Shown here one piece after another: positions 1 through 10,515 of a stretch of 64,000 nt of DNA. How positions within the stretch are numbered: the stretch's first letter is position 1; the number at the start of each line of letters is the position of its first letter. Source of the DNA: Bathynomus jamesi (taxonomy: Eukaryota > Arthropoda > Malacostraca > Isopoda > Cirolanidae); the NCBI GenBank assembly GCA_023014485.1, contig JAJOZX010007504.1:62001-126000 (forward strand), in the 5' to 3' direction. The notes beneath the pieces were generated by a model, which saw only the letters and a list, made by a program, of their open reading frames with translations, was not told where the DNA came from and ran no database searches. A program made the translations under genes and the position numbers.

Positions 1-686
1 CCCGCGTCAGTCGTTCATTCTACCAGCGTTAATATGTTTAAGAACCGTCTTGACAGACATTTTAAAGGTATTAACGTTGTTTAATTTAAAAAACAAAGTT
101 AGCAACGGAAGCTCTGGTGGTGGTGCTTGAGGATGAGTCTGTTGACGATGGATGCCAGCTTGTGACATGCCAGCGTGTGATGCCAGCAATAAAATTATTA
201 AAAAAATTAAAAAAAAATTAGACTAACACGAATGTAGATGTAGCTCATAGCGTAAACTAACCCACTTTTTGTTTAACTTTATTTTGTTATTTATTTTTAT
301 TATTTTTTTTTTTTTTCTCCTTACTTTGCATGTCTCTACCTCTTTTCTTGCATGTTTGTAGTTTGCATGGTATGATAGTGAGTTAAGACTGTGTTTGCAT
401 GGTTTGTAAGCGTTCTTATTTTACTTCTTTTCATCTTTCACCCCTCTCCTATTCTCTCCGACTATCTTTCTGACTTGTCGGCAGTGGCCGGCGGATGATG
501 ATGGTGAGACACTTTTCCTCTTTTTCTGAATGAATGTTAACCCATGAGTGATAGGTGTTGCTCTTACTTAACCCCTTATTCTCTTCTCTTCTCTTAACCC
601 GCTACTCTTTCCTTTCTCTCGGGCTAACCTTAGAGTGGATCTTAGGGTCTTTGTTAGCCTTAGCTTCTGTAGATCTGTAGATCTAG
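1..686 (+). mobile_element. LINE (CR1/L2-like) 3' end, copy A
   Basis: The extreme 3' end of a non-LTR retrotransposon, cut by the window edge. Bases 2-84 encode the last residues of the reverse-transcriptase ORF (STSVNMFKNRLDRHFK, stop TAA at 82-84). These match the C-terminus of the minus-strand LINE at 23376-27835 (STSINMFKNCLDRHFK). The ~600-base 3' UTR is also shared with that copy, in the opposite orientation, and both end in a short tandem repeat, CTGTAGATCTGTAGATC. A repeated octamer tail is typical of CR1/L2-type LINEs, which do not use poly-A. Confidence 0.8.
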
Positions 687-689
687 CTC

Positions 690-1947
690 AGTACCACAAG
701 GTACAGTATTGGCTCCACTCCTATTCATCGTCATGCTAACAGGCATAGACAGTGAAGTAAACAGCAACAGTATAATAATATCCTTTGCAGATGATACAAA
801 GATCAACAAAAAAATCAGTGATGCAAAAGAGATGGAGGCTTTGCAGGATGACACAAACAAAATACACAAATGGTCAGAAGACATGTTATTTAACACCTGA
901 GAAATTTCAGCTCTTGACATATGGTGGAAATGAGGAACTTAAACAGATTGCATATTATGCTCCAGATAGACAGGAAATTCAGAGAAGCACGAAAGCGATC
1001 GATTTTGGGGTGAGGCACTTATTCCTTTTCACCCTACAATTTCTTTTTTCCCAGTTAGGTCAACTGTACACCATTGACAATTGGTTAAGTCAAGTCATGA
1101 TATTTTCGTTAAAACTAACGAATATTTTAAAATACTAATATTTTTAACGAAAATATCACGACTTAACCTAACCAAAGTTCTGTCAAGGGCATATAGTTGA
1201 CCTAATTGGGAAAAAAGAAATTGTGGGTGAAAAAAGAATAAGTGCCGGGGTTATAATGATCGATGATGCGAAATTTGAGACACAGTCAGATAACAATAAA
1301 CAAAGCAAAAAGAGTTGCGGAGACAGGTACTAAGAACGTTCAAAAGAAGGGACAAGACAGTAATGATTCCCTTGGTGAAAACACTGATCATACCAAAACT
1401 TGAATACTGCTCAGTCTTGACATCCCCATATAATAAGGAAGAAATTAATAAACTAGAAGAAATTCAGAGACATTTCACAGCTAAGATTGATGGCTGCAAA
1501 GAATTCAACTACTGGGAAACTTTTAAACTAAATCTGTACTCCCTGGAAAAAAGGAGAGAGAGATACACCATAATCTACATATGGAAAATGATCAAAGAAC
1601 TGGTACCAAACCTCAAACTAAACCCAATTACCATCCAAACAATGCTGGAAAATAAGAAAGGCAGAATGTGTAATGTTCCCAAATTAAAGGCCCAACAAGG
1701 GACCTCCTCAACACTGAAGGAAAATAGCTTCATTGTCAGGGGGCCAAGACTTTTTGACCAACTTCCAAAGAACCTCAGAAACATTACAGTGGTCAAAGTT
1801 GAAGTCTTCAAAAGACTAGATGCCTGGCTCAGGGTGGTACCAGATGAGCCAGGTGTACTTGGCTATGTGAGGAGAGCGCAAGAGAGTAACTCGCTCCTCC
1901 ACCAAGCCAGGCCTAGAGGCAGGGCCACCAGCTTGACCTTCATGTGA
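690..1947 (+). pseudogene. 5'-truncated LINE reverse transcriptase remnant
   Basis: The second half of a non-LTR RT. The piece at 690-1006 reads VPQGTVLAPLLFI (RT domain 4) followed by the catalytic SFADDTK box. After a palindromic MITE (1014-1246) the frame resumes as DFGV-IMIDDAKF, then LIIPKLEYCSVLTSPY and the FKRLDAWLRVVPDEP tail, ending at 1947. The FADD aspartates are present, but a frameshift after the MLFN motif (stop near 897), a second one near 1310 and the 5' truncation make it inactive. It starts within a few bases of the end of LINE copy A, so the two are abutting insertions. The 3' tail probably runs to about 2215. Confidence 0.85.
1014..1246. repeat. Palindromic MITE inside the LINE remnant
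   Basis: A 233-base inverted repeat running from GGCACTTATTC to GAATAAGTGCC, with long imperfect arms containing AGTTAGGTCAACTGTA and CTTAACCTAACC. The flanks GGGGTGA (1007-1013) and GGGGTTA (1247-1253) look like a 7-bp target duplication with one mismatch. Removing the insert rejoins the RT frame as DFGVIMIDD. A second copy lies at 36594-36715. Confidence 0.8.
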
Positions 1948-2462
1948 AGAGAAACCAACACATGGAACTGCAATGAGGTTAACAAGGTTTACTACTTGAT
2001 TATGTAGTTATTGATAATGAGATTTACAGCAGTCATCTACTGGGATTGGCCATCCGCAGCAAGGCACAGCAAGCCCATTCCATTGGACTTGGGGGAAGCT
2101 GGCAATACCTGCTACCCCTTTCCTATCCCTGAAGAGCAAACGCAGTACAGTATACAAGTGCACAACCTCTCCTAGCCCAATAGGCTAGGGGCCTAAGCAA
2201 GTCACAATGCTTCTTCATTTTGTCTTATTGTTTGTTTGCAGAATGAAGTATAGCAAATAACTGAAATCCATCCTACATGGGTAGCAAATATAGCAGGTGC
2301 AGCAAAACAAAATCCAGTAGCTGACAGTTCATTACAGTTTTTTCTAAATATTACACCTATAAAATTTAGCAAAATAGTTTGAAATTAATAATACTGGCAT
2401 TTAGGGTTGAGGTTTATCAACAAACTAAGGTTTTCTAAAGGCCTAATATAAAAGCAATATTA
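1948..2462. other. LINE 3' tail and gene-free spacer
   Basis: Non-coding. The first ~270 bases look like the 3' tail of the preceding LINE. The rest, AT-rich, has no recognisable gene or repeat terminus and probably belongs to the region 3' of the minus-strand ISG12-like gene. Confidence 0.4.
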
Positions 2463-2470
2463 CTGTACAG

Positions 2471-5174
2471 TAGGGTGGTCCAAATCCATAGGGAGAAATT
2501 TCAAAATTGTCTTAGATAGTCTCCACAAGTGTGGGTTTTGTCCATTTAGTGTCCACATGGTCTGTGCAAAATTGCAGCGTGATTGTTGAATATTTAGAGG
2601 TCGCCCCACTCTGAACATATATATTATATAATGTACTTTTTCTTCCGTAGGTCCGATGGCTCAAACTCGATCAATTCCAAAAGTTTGGCTTCTAGGGATG
2701 GCAACTGGAACTTTATCCACGTCAAGGCTCCCTACATGCCTTGACGCCCTCCTCTTGGGGCAATACCACCACATCAATCAAAAGCAAACCACCTCCGACA
2801 GTCTGAACCAGGCATGCCAGAGGGTGATTGAAGTCTGGACCCGAGCGCGGATCCCAACTCAACGGATCGACTCCTGTGTCCGTAAGCTTTCAAAGCTTTT
2901 AGACCACTACAAAACACTCAAGAAGCACAGGACCAGGCAACGTGCCAGCGATAGAATGAATGAAGACATCTTCAAAGCGGACATCCAGGAACTGTTTGAC
3001 ATCGCAACCAGTGATGCCATGAGCACAATCGTCAACGTTGAGGACCGAAATTTCCTGTCCATGCAGCGCAAGGACGTCAATTCTTGCAGCATGGCTGGCA
3101 TTGATAAGGAAACGACTACACAAGAGGACAGAAAGCGATCCAGAATGGAGAAGGAAGCCAAGAGGAAGGCAAGGCATGAAGCAACACAGAAAGATTTGGA
3201 AGAAGCAGGAGTGTCATCAATTGATCTTTCCTCTTCTTCTTTCCTCTTCTTCTTCCCTTTTTTCGCAAGACGACGACGACTATAGACCATCGGTTCCGAT
3301 TCCTTCTTCGTCTGAAGCTCCGGCACCAAAGCGTCCCAAGAACAAGGTTACGAACATTTTCCAATCCCCAGAAGTCATTGGAGCAATGGATCGCACCAAT
3401 CTTTCTGACCGGAATGCTGTTTTCGTAACTGGAGCTGTATTACAGGCCGCGGGGCATGATCTGTCTGGGATGACGTGCTCTCGGAGCTCTATTCATCGCT
3501 ACAGAGAAAGTGGGCGAGAACAGGCAGCTCGAGAAGACCTAGAATCATTCTCTCTAGAAGACCCTGTCCTTCTCCATTGGGATGGAAAGCTTCTCCCCGG
3601 CATTGAAGGGAAGAAGACGAATGTGCATCGGATAGCAATCCTTATAACATTCAATGGACAGGAGAAGCTGCTTGGTGTCCCAAAGATGAAACAAGGAACT
3701 GGAGAAGCACAGGCCCAGGCATGCCTTCAAACTATGAAATTATGGAACGTGGAACAGCATGTGAGAGGTCTCGTCTTCGATACCACTGCGTCAAACACGG
3801 GTTTACATCGCGGAGCCTGTGTCAGGATTGAAGAAGCATTGGGTCACGAGCTAGTTTGGATCGGTTGTCGACATCATATACTTGAAGTCGTACTTGCTGA
3901 TGTCTTTGCCTCAATATTTGGATCAACAGGAAGTCCTGAAACAGGCCTTTTTAAGCAATTTCAAAAGGAATGGCCATCTTCTCCCACGAAGCATTTGTCT
4001 CAGCATCGGACAGCTTGTTCGAGAACCCTCAACTCCAAGAGATGAGAAAAGAGATGCTCACTTACTTACCTAACGCTCTTCAGGCAAGCCAACCTCGTGA
4101 CGACTACAAGGAGTTCCTTGAACTATCTTTGCTCTTCCTGGGGGGAAAGACTGGTGGTCAACTCTTTATCCGAGCTCCGGGTCCCATGCACCACGCGAGA
4201 TGGATGGCGAAGGCGATTTATGCGCTCAAAATCTACCTCTTTCACTATCAATTCAAGCTCACAGCACGCGAAGAACGAAACGTGACTCAGCTGGCTTTAT
4301 TTGTCAGTCTGATTTACGTCAAGTACTGGCATGAAGCGCCAATGGGGACCCAAGCTCCTCTCAATGATCTCAAAATGCTGCATCTTCTGGAAAAATATCC
4401 ACACGGAGGAGCTGCACAAGCGGCGAAGACAGCTCTAAGACGCCACCTGTGGTACTTGTCAGAGCATCTGATTGATTGGACTGGCCTTCTTCGATAATAG
4501 GATCGATCCTGATACCAAAAGGAGAATGGTTCAACACCTCCAACATCCCCAAAAGAATGGCTGCCCCGACGAATCGACATGGCGGAAGCTGGTGTTGAAA
4601 ATGATGTGGCATCCTTCGTCACGAAAAGGACATTGACCCTCTTTGATGCCTTGAAAGTTGGAGGTAAGGAGGAAGCGCGCCAGTTACTTCAAAAAGATCC
4701 ACGGGAATGGCCAAATGACAAGAACTACAGGGAACTTAGAGATCGCGCCTTAAAGATGAAAGTCATCAATGATGCTGCCGAGTGAGGTATTGCTCTCGCA
4801 CAACGCTACAATGACACTTTGACACGAAACGAGGACCAGAAGCAGTACCTCCTACAACTCGTAGCCGCCCACCAAAAACAGATACCAATACCATCCAAGG
4901 CGACTCTGATGCAGAAGAAATAATGAAGATACACCCATTATCATGTCCTATTGTCTTACTGTTTTCTTTCATATTGTTTGAGAACCAAAAAAAAATTTAG
5001 TTATTCAGTTGTCTATATATTTTCCCAAATTTTCAAAAAGGGGGCAAGTGGGGCGACCCCTAAATATTAACCGAATAACGTGAAACTTTGCACAAATACT
5101 GTCCACACCAAGAGGCATAAAACCAACCTTGTGGAGAGAACTTAGTCGATGCTTTAACTTTTTGGACCACCCTA
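2471..5174 (+). mobile_element. hAT-like DNA transposon 1 (LPT family)
   Basis: Terminal inverted repeats start TAGGGTGGTCCAAA at the left and end TTTGGACCACCCTA at the right. A subterminal inverted pair, AATATTTAGAGGTCGCCCC at ~2589 and its complement at ~5048, extends the similarity inwards. The element is flanked by a perfect 8-bp duplication, CTGTACAG (2463-2470 and 5175-5182). An 8-bp duplication fitting nTnnnnAn and a terminus fitting YARNG are established hallmarks of the hAT superfamily. It encodes the broken transposase-like gene at 2656-4923. Confidence 0.9.
2656..4923 (+). pseudogene. LPT-family hAT-like transposase, decayed
   Basis: A single-exon gene broken into frames. The N-terminus (from 2656) has the family motif SRLPTCLDALLLG and a Lys/Arg-rich segment. 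A frameshift in the TCTTCT-rich tract near 3240 moves to a frame with LLHWDGK (first acidic residue), LVFDTTASNTG (second acidic residue) and GCRHHILEV, which resembles the hAT C-x2-H motif. Another shift near 3980 leads to APGPMHHARWMAK, and another near 4490 leads to the C-terminus (VINDAAE, stop TGA 4783-4785, then GIALAQRYNDTLTRNEDQ). The homologue at 42624 has ER where this copy has E-stop, which suggests CGA to TGA decay. Function is inferred from motifs and the TIR/TSD context. Confidence 0.8.
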
Positions 5175-5453
5175 CTGTACAGTGTATAGTGTATACTAGA
5201 TCAACCAGAAATTATCATCATCAAGAAAGAGAAATTCATCTCTTCATACATGGATTATTTATGTAACTAAATGTTTGAAATACCCTAAGTACTATCAATA
5301 CTGATAATTGTATAGAAATTTTAAGAAATTGGGAGAGCCTACTAAAAAACACTAACTTCCTTCACAAAAAAAGAATGCTTATTAATCTGAACATTCTATC
5401 TATGAATGTTTTAAAACAAACTTATAAATGAACACTAGCTGTACAAATGAAAC

Positions 5454-5567
5454 TCACTTGGCAATAACGTATCCAACAGTTCCACCAGCAGCAGCTCCAA
5501 CAGAAGAAGCAACCCCTAATCCAATTGCTCCAAGTCCAGCTGCTCCTGCTGATTGAAGGACTGCAAA
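5454..5567 (-). CDS. ISG12/IFI27-like gene, last exon
   Basis: On the minus strand an acceptor (TTACTTCAG) precedes codons reading FAVLQSAGAAGLGAIG, then a Gly/Ala-rich stretch ending GGTVGYVIAK and TGA. The motif LQSAGAAGL and the small hydrophobic helix are diagnostic of the Ifi-6-16 family (ISG12/IFI27), small membrane proteins tied to innate immunity and apoptosis in animals. The exon starts in phase 0 and matches the phase-0 donor of the upstream exon at 39792-39880. The stop overlaps a good donor consensus (AA|GTGAGT), so a further 3' exon cannot be excluded. The hAT element at 2471-5174 lies just downstream, in the presumed 3' flank. Confidence 0.7.
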   Translation of the reverse strand, partial: FAVLQSAGAAGLGAIGLGVASSVGAAAGGTVGYVIAK

Positions 5568-5599
5568 CTGAAGTAATACAGTACATTAAATTATTTTAT

Positions 5600-6285
5600 T
5601 TGTTTGTACTGCGGGGGTCCACTGTGTATATATATATAAAGAACGACGCTTGTGTAGAAGAGCATTCCACACAAGATGAGGAGGGAGAACGAACAAATGA
5701 AAAATGAGGTACCTCCCGGGAATCAAACCTGGGATCATCCGATTGCTGGTCAGATATGCTATATATGTACAGCATGCGAAGGTGCCCCCTCAGGGCATTG
5801 GTTTCTGCTCGTATGTAGGAGAACTATGACTTCTGATTGATTGAGGTCCTTGATGTAGTGGATAGCATATCTAACCAGCAATCGGATGATCCCAGGTTCA
5901 ATTCCCAGGAGGTACCTCATTTTTCATTTGCTCATTCTCCCTCCTCATCTTCTGCGGAACGCTCTTCTACACAAGCATTGTTCTTTACATTAATTATACT
6001 GTGTGTTGTTTGAAGTTAAAATGTATATATGTATGGCATGCAAAGGTGCCCCCTCAGGGCATTGGTTTCTGCTCATATGTAGGCGAATTACAACTTCTGA
6101 TTGATCGAGGTCCTTGGTGTAGTGGATAGCATATCTGACTGGCAATTGGATGATCCCAGGTTTGATTCCCGGGAGGTACCTCATTTTTCATTTGTTCGTT
6201 CTTCCTCCTCATCTTGTGTGGAATGCTCTTCTACACAAGCGTTGTTCTTTATATATATATACACAGTGGACCCCCGCAGTACATT
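5600..6285. repeat. Foldback array of three tRNA-derived SINE units
   Basis: Three tRNA-like units lie head to head: one on minus (~5640-5760) and two on plus (~5780-5990 and ~6025-6250). Each has an A-box-like TGTAGTGGATAGCAT, a B-box-like GGTTTGATTCC or GGTTCAATTCC, and a tail TACCTCATTTTTCATTTG. The third unit folds as a cloverleaf with anticodon loop CTGGCAA. Each plus unit is preceded by a shared leader containing GGTGCCCCCTCAGGGCATTG. Outer arms 5601-5761 and 6124-6285 are inverted copies that even include a Tigger-type end (CTGCGGGGGTCCACTG and its complement). Confidence 0.8.
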
Positions 6286-7351
6286 GTATTCACACTGCGT
6301 TATTTCGTATTGCATTGCAGCTCCCATAGAGCATAATGTATTCACATTGAGCCAAAAATTTGCAGTGTGTTATGCACTGCATTATTGTTCCAAACACATT
6401 TTGAACCCACGTGATGCAGCGACCATGTGGCAACCATGCATGGTCAGTTTATTATTGTACGCTGTAGTGGATGGACGCTCTGTGATTTCATTTAGAAATT
6501 ATCTATGCAATATAGTTTATATTTTAATAAATATAACCATCTATTGTGATGATAACTTACAGTGCACCTTAATACATACTGTGGTGTAATTTTAATTGAA
6601 ATTTAAAAGCAAATAAAGATCGTTTTTAATTAAAATAGAGTGGTGCGTCTGATGTTTACAAAGTTTGTTGTTGTTTACAAGTCATGCAGAGGAGAAAAAG
6701 AGTCTGATGATCACATGACAAATGCTGATCTTAAAGAAATGATTAATGGATGGGAAGCAGTTAAGAAACACATCCACAGGCATCCCTTCCATGATGAATC
6801 AGAGCTTTTAAAATGCCAGTTTCAAGATATGGTTATGTCCTTCTTCATAAACCTCCAGAGAAAAAGAAAGGAGCAGACAACTCTTGATGCTTTCTTCACC
6901 AAAGCCAGCAAGAAGCCAAGAGTTGAAAAAATGCCAGAACAAGAGGTTACAAAAAGAGCAGGGTCAGAAGAACTTCCAGACATCATAATGGAAGGTGACT
7001 CATCTTCAAAGCAGAAATCGCACCACCTACATCCACCCACTATACCACCATCGAATCCACTTAGGCAGAAGAGCCTCCAGCTTAAGGTAAATGCTAATTT
7101 TGTTTTTATTTTAATTTTATTTAGCTATTATAATTATGTGATATTAATATGCTTTTAATTTACTATTTTGTGCATTATTTATAATTTTTGTGTGTGTTTT
7201 AACCATAGAAAACCCTCTGATTTTTACCCCGAAGTCATAGTTCTAAGGCTGTGGAATGAATTAGGCTAAATACATGTATTTTAGGGTTTGCATTGCATTA
7301 TTTTGACATAACAGTATTTCTGGAATGAATTAATAACACAATGTGAGGGAC

Positions 7352-7355
<4 letters not shown>
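6264..7355 (+). mobile_element. Internally deleted Tigger/pogo-like element
   Basis: The left end is CAGTGGACCCCCGCAGTA and the right end is GAGGGACCACTA, imperfect inverted repeats typical of Tigger (pogo group of Tc1/mariner). Both ends adjoin TA-rich sequence, compatible with TA target duplication. Only the 3' part of the transposase gene remains (6690-7080), so the element is a deletion derivative. Confidence 0.7.
6690..7080 (+). pseudogene. Tigger transposase C-terminal remnant with PIP-box
   Basis: The open frame includes MTNADLKEMINGWEAV, HPFHDESELLKC and RKRKEQTTLDAFFTK, the C-terminal tail typical of Tigger-derived proteins, downstream of the DDE core. QTTLDAFF fits the PCNA-interacting consensus Q-x-x-[ILM]-x-x-[FY]-[FY], next to a basic KKPR patch. 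The CENP-B-type DNA-binding domain and the DDE catalytic domain are missing. The frame opens without a convincing start and runs into intron-like sequence after ~7080. Confidence 0.65.
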
Positions 7356-7356
<1 letters not shown>

Positions 7357-7391
<35 letters not shown>

Positions 7392-7405
7392 TAATATATA
7401 TATAT
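7357..7405. repeat. (TA)n microsatellite
   Basis: An almost pure TA run, interrupted twice by single-base slips. It sits between the Tigger right end and the next SINE foldback, and probably grew from TA target-site sequence. Confidence 0.9.
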
Positions 7406-7440
7406 AACTGCAATGACCACGCAGTATATTAATGTATAGA

Positions 7441-7655
7441 AACGACGTAAGTATAGAGGAGCGTTCTGCACATGAGGAAGAGAAATAACGAACAAATGAA
7501 AAATGAGGTAACTGCCCGGGAATCAAACCCGTATAACGAACAAATGAAAAATGAGGTAACCACCCGGGGTTCGATTCCCGGGCAGTTACCTCATTTTTCA
7601 TTTGTTCGTTATTTCTCTTCCTCGTGTGCAGAATGCTCCTCTATACTTATATTTA
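7441..7655. repeat. Second SINE foldback with a different tRNA-like head
   Basis: Inverted arms of ~75 bases surround a duplicated core. Each arm carries a B-box-like GGTTCGATTCC (or its complement) and the same tail, TACCTCATTTTTCATTTG, seen at 5.6-6.25 kb. The part before the B box differs (CCGGG..GGGCAGT). No complete A box is visible, so this is a truncated tRNA-like unit sharing its tail with the neighbouring SINEs. Confidence 0.7.
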
Positions 7656-8078
7656 TTTATTTATTTATTAGGGTAGGTTGATATTGGAACTGTGATCTTG
7701 GACTAGTCTAGATAGAAAGGTATTAATGTATAAAAAACGTTGCACCAACTCATATTTGTGAAAATGATTGTATTTTTTTAGGATTGTTAATTATTTTCAA
7801 GTTGTAAAATTGCTGAATTTTACACGTAAAATCATGCGCGTGGCATTCGCGCAATGCAAACAAACAAAATATCGGACCTTATTTCATCAAAATAATCAAT
7901 TAAAATTCAGCTTTTTTAACAAAACGATGCTTGAAACTTATTGTAAATGCATTATAGATGTTTATTAGTGTATTATTTTGTATTTTTTAATGATATTTAC
8001 CTATAAAATGTGTATTAAATTAAGTTATTTTATGATGCATTCATTTAATTGTGTTTATTTTCAGATATTTCATAAAAA

Positions 8079-8995
8079 TGGAAGTCTGCAGTGTTAACTC
8101 GAAGTGATAGTGCCAAAAAATTCAGTGGCCAGCCTTCCCCTTTGGATAAAACAGAGCCTCCTACCCTCCACCAAGTTATTCAGTACAGTTATTTCCTCCA
8201 AAACAGCCACCTGGACTTGAAAGACTATGATATTGCTAAAATGATAGCAAAGGATGTGATTGAGATCTGGCAGGCAGTGAACCCGCGGCTGCCCCTGTAT
8301 GAGGAATATTATGTAGTGAAATTGGTGGATAAAGTGCGCTTCAAGAAGGCAAAAGAGATAAACAGGAAATCTCTTTCTACAGTCCAGGAGCAGAATCTGG
8401 AGGAAAAGCTGGATAAACTTTTTGACATTTCTGCTTGCACCTGTAAGCTACCTGTTCGTCCCTGTGATGACAATGCTGTGAAGTGCAAGAAAGAAAATTG
8501 TCAAACACAGCACATAATCTGCACTTGTCCTCCCAGTAAGAAGGTAATGCTATTATTTTTTTAACTTTTAACTGGCCTAACTTAGTGCGATTAGGTGCCT
8601 TTTAAATGGAAGGAAATTCAATGCTTGTAATTGAAAAATATCCGCATTTTCCTCCTGTAATCTTCCTTTCCCCCCCTGGTAATAGAAATTAATAATCAAT
8701 TTTTTTTCAGGATTTTCTCTTATTTTAGATCCGCTATTTAATATACTTTAATATTTCAGGTTCCAGTAGAGGAGAGGGAATACTTGAGAGATCAGAGGGC
8801 CAAAATAGGACCCAAGGGCTCTTTCCAGCTGGGATCTGTGGATAAAGCTGCTGTGAAGAGAGACCAGAGGGCTGCAGCTGAAGCAGAAAGATTACAGAGC
8901 CAGATTCAACAGCAGCAGGAAGTGGATTTGGCCACTTTTGCCTCCACACCTTCACTAGATATTTCTTTTGAATCCAGCTCAGGAAATCAGGAGAG
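8079..8995 (+). pseudogene. LPT-family transposase-like gene, exons 1-2
   Basis: After an acceptor (TTTTCAG at ~8064) an ATG at 8079 starts MEVCSVNSK, but a frameshift follows at once. The continuing frame reads EPPTLHQVIQYSYFL (the N-terminal LPT motif), a helical segment, and a Cys cluster (CTCKLP, CDDNAVKCKKENC, CTCPPSK). Exon 1 ends at 8543 (AAG|GTAATG). Exon 2 is 8760-8995, a charged coiled-coil-like stretch (REYLRDQRAKIG, AAAEAERLQSQIQQQQE) ending GAGAG|GTAAT. The same layout of leader intron, short 5' UTR and ATG recurs at 63881. The phase of exon 2 does not match exon 3, so a further indel is likely. Confidence 0.65.
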
Positions 8996-9191
8996 GTAAT
9001 ATATTTTTTTTCTTATATCTTATCCCATTTTTACCCAAATTTATCCCTACTTTTTGTCCCTATTTCACCCATTTTCACTTTAGTAATTTATTCATTTTTT
9101 CACCCATTTTCGCTGACTTTTTACCTGAATTTTTACCCATTTTTTCTCCCTATTTTCCCACTTTTTTCCCCCATTTTCACTAGTAATTATG

Positions 9192-10015
9192 GGTCATTCC
9201 AGCTCAATTGGTACAGGGGTGGTCGGGTGACCATCTCCGATTTTCTTCAAATTTTCAGGGTTGATTCATACACCATTCAATTGCTTAAATCTAAAATTTT
9301 AGCTTCCTCAGTCAAAAACTTTTAATTTTATGGTTGCTTAAATGGCCCCCACCTTCCACAAAAAATGCCCATGTTGGGCTTGATTGGCCAACACCTTCAT
9401 TTTGAGAGGCCTTGAAAAGTGTCTTCTAATAGTAGCAGCAGCTTCAAATTTGTCATGCCAATACAACTTCTGGTGGGCTTTTCAATTTTGTAAGCAAAAA
9501 GGCTGTGGAACAAATAGTTTCTAAGTTACAAGGGCTTAAATATGGCTCCATTTTGAAGCTTGCATCAATTCCTCCCACTTTTATGACTCTACCATTTTCA
9601 AAAGTTTTAGTTCTACATCAATGACAGCTGTTTTAATACTCCTAATAGTCTCTATGGGTTGTAAATTTATGAGTGAAATAAAAAAATAACCAAAAAAGGA
9701 TTTATGTCTATTTTTAAAAATTTCCAAAAGTTGATATTTTCACAAAATTAACATCAACTTTGGGGCTTAATATAAAAGTCTCCGAAATTAGTCAGGGAGT
9801 TGATACTTCTAGTAAAGAAAGATACATGTGTAAAAAAACATATATTAAGGAATAGATCTCAACTCAACTCCTTCATATAGTTTTGGTGATTCAAAGAAAA
9901 GTGCTTTTTATGAAAAATCTCAAATTTTTGCAAAATTTGTAAATTTGTAAATTTCTATTTATGACATTGAATTGTAATTTTACTTCCATTTTATTACTTA
10001 TTAAGTTGATTTACA
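9192..10015 (+). repeat. Left terminal inverted repeat of copy 1
   Basis: Inverse of 13513-14349 with scattered mismatches, from GGTCATTCCAGCTCAA to TTATTACTTATTAAG. It contains blocks such as GGTCGGGTGACCATCTC and ATAGTCTCTATGGGTTG that occur at both ends of copies 1 and 2. No ORF of note. Confidence 0.85.
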
Positions 10016-10238
10016 ATTGTAATAATATGTAAATAAGTCTAAAACATACAAGAAATTTAATATGTCTGTCAAAACAACCAGCGACTCGAAGGGCTCTGGG
10101 TAGCTCATTTCGCTTTGTATATTCTTATGTAAAACATGATGGTTAATCATTAATGTCCAGGCCTATTTTATAGATCATGATCTTTTATTTTCAGAAAATT
10201 TAACTAGAGCAATTAACTTAATTTTACTGCCTGTAATA

Positions 10239-10515
10239 ATGGCTTATTCTAATCAAGAATCAAAGTGCAGCTTTGGTATGTACTTGGATGATCCATGTCA
10301 TGAACACAGACTCACCAGGAAGGTGGGTATGTATACCTTACATGAGCTGACAGATGAAACAAGGAAACTGCTATTGTGGAGAACAAAAGCAACTGTAATC
10401 AACCCAAATAGTGCTACTGTATGCTACCACCATGAAAAAATGTTTGGAATGCATTACCAACAAATGCAACGTAGCTGCCAAGATCCATGGAGAAATCATC
10501 GAAAGAAGATAACAA
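10239..10515 (+). CDS. GGTCATTC-family gene, exon 1 (zinc-binding N-terminus)
   Basis: Starts at ATG 10239 (MAYSNQESKCSFGMYL) and ends at the donor ACAA|GTAAGT. The 92 codons plus one base contain spaced Cys/His residues (KCSFGMYLDDPCHEH, VCYHHEKMFGMHYQ, SCQDPWRNHRKK) that look like a zinc-binding, DNA-contacting module. Copies 3 and 4 have the equivalents YCQDPIQKHKK and CCDPFK. Phase is right for joining to exon 2 at 10739 (A+AA, Lys). Upstream ~200 bases follow the TIR and should hold the promoter; I see no clear TATA box. Confidence 0.75.

Noticed and set aside
5848..5925. Functional tRNA gene
   Set aside because: Cloverleaf-like with A/B boxes, but the acceptor stem is imperfect, units are repeated with a shared non-tRNA tail, and no tRNA terminator follows; SINE-derived.
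7461..7655. CRISPR-like alternation of repeats
   Set aside because: Only two inverted SINE arms, no regular spacers, eukaryotic context.
9000..9183. ORF rich in Phe/Pro with FxPxFxPxF pattern
   Set aside because: Degenerate TTTTACCCATTTTC repeats in an intron; no conserved protein features.
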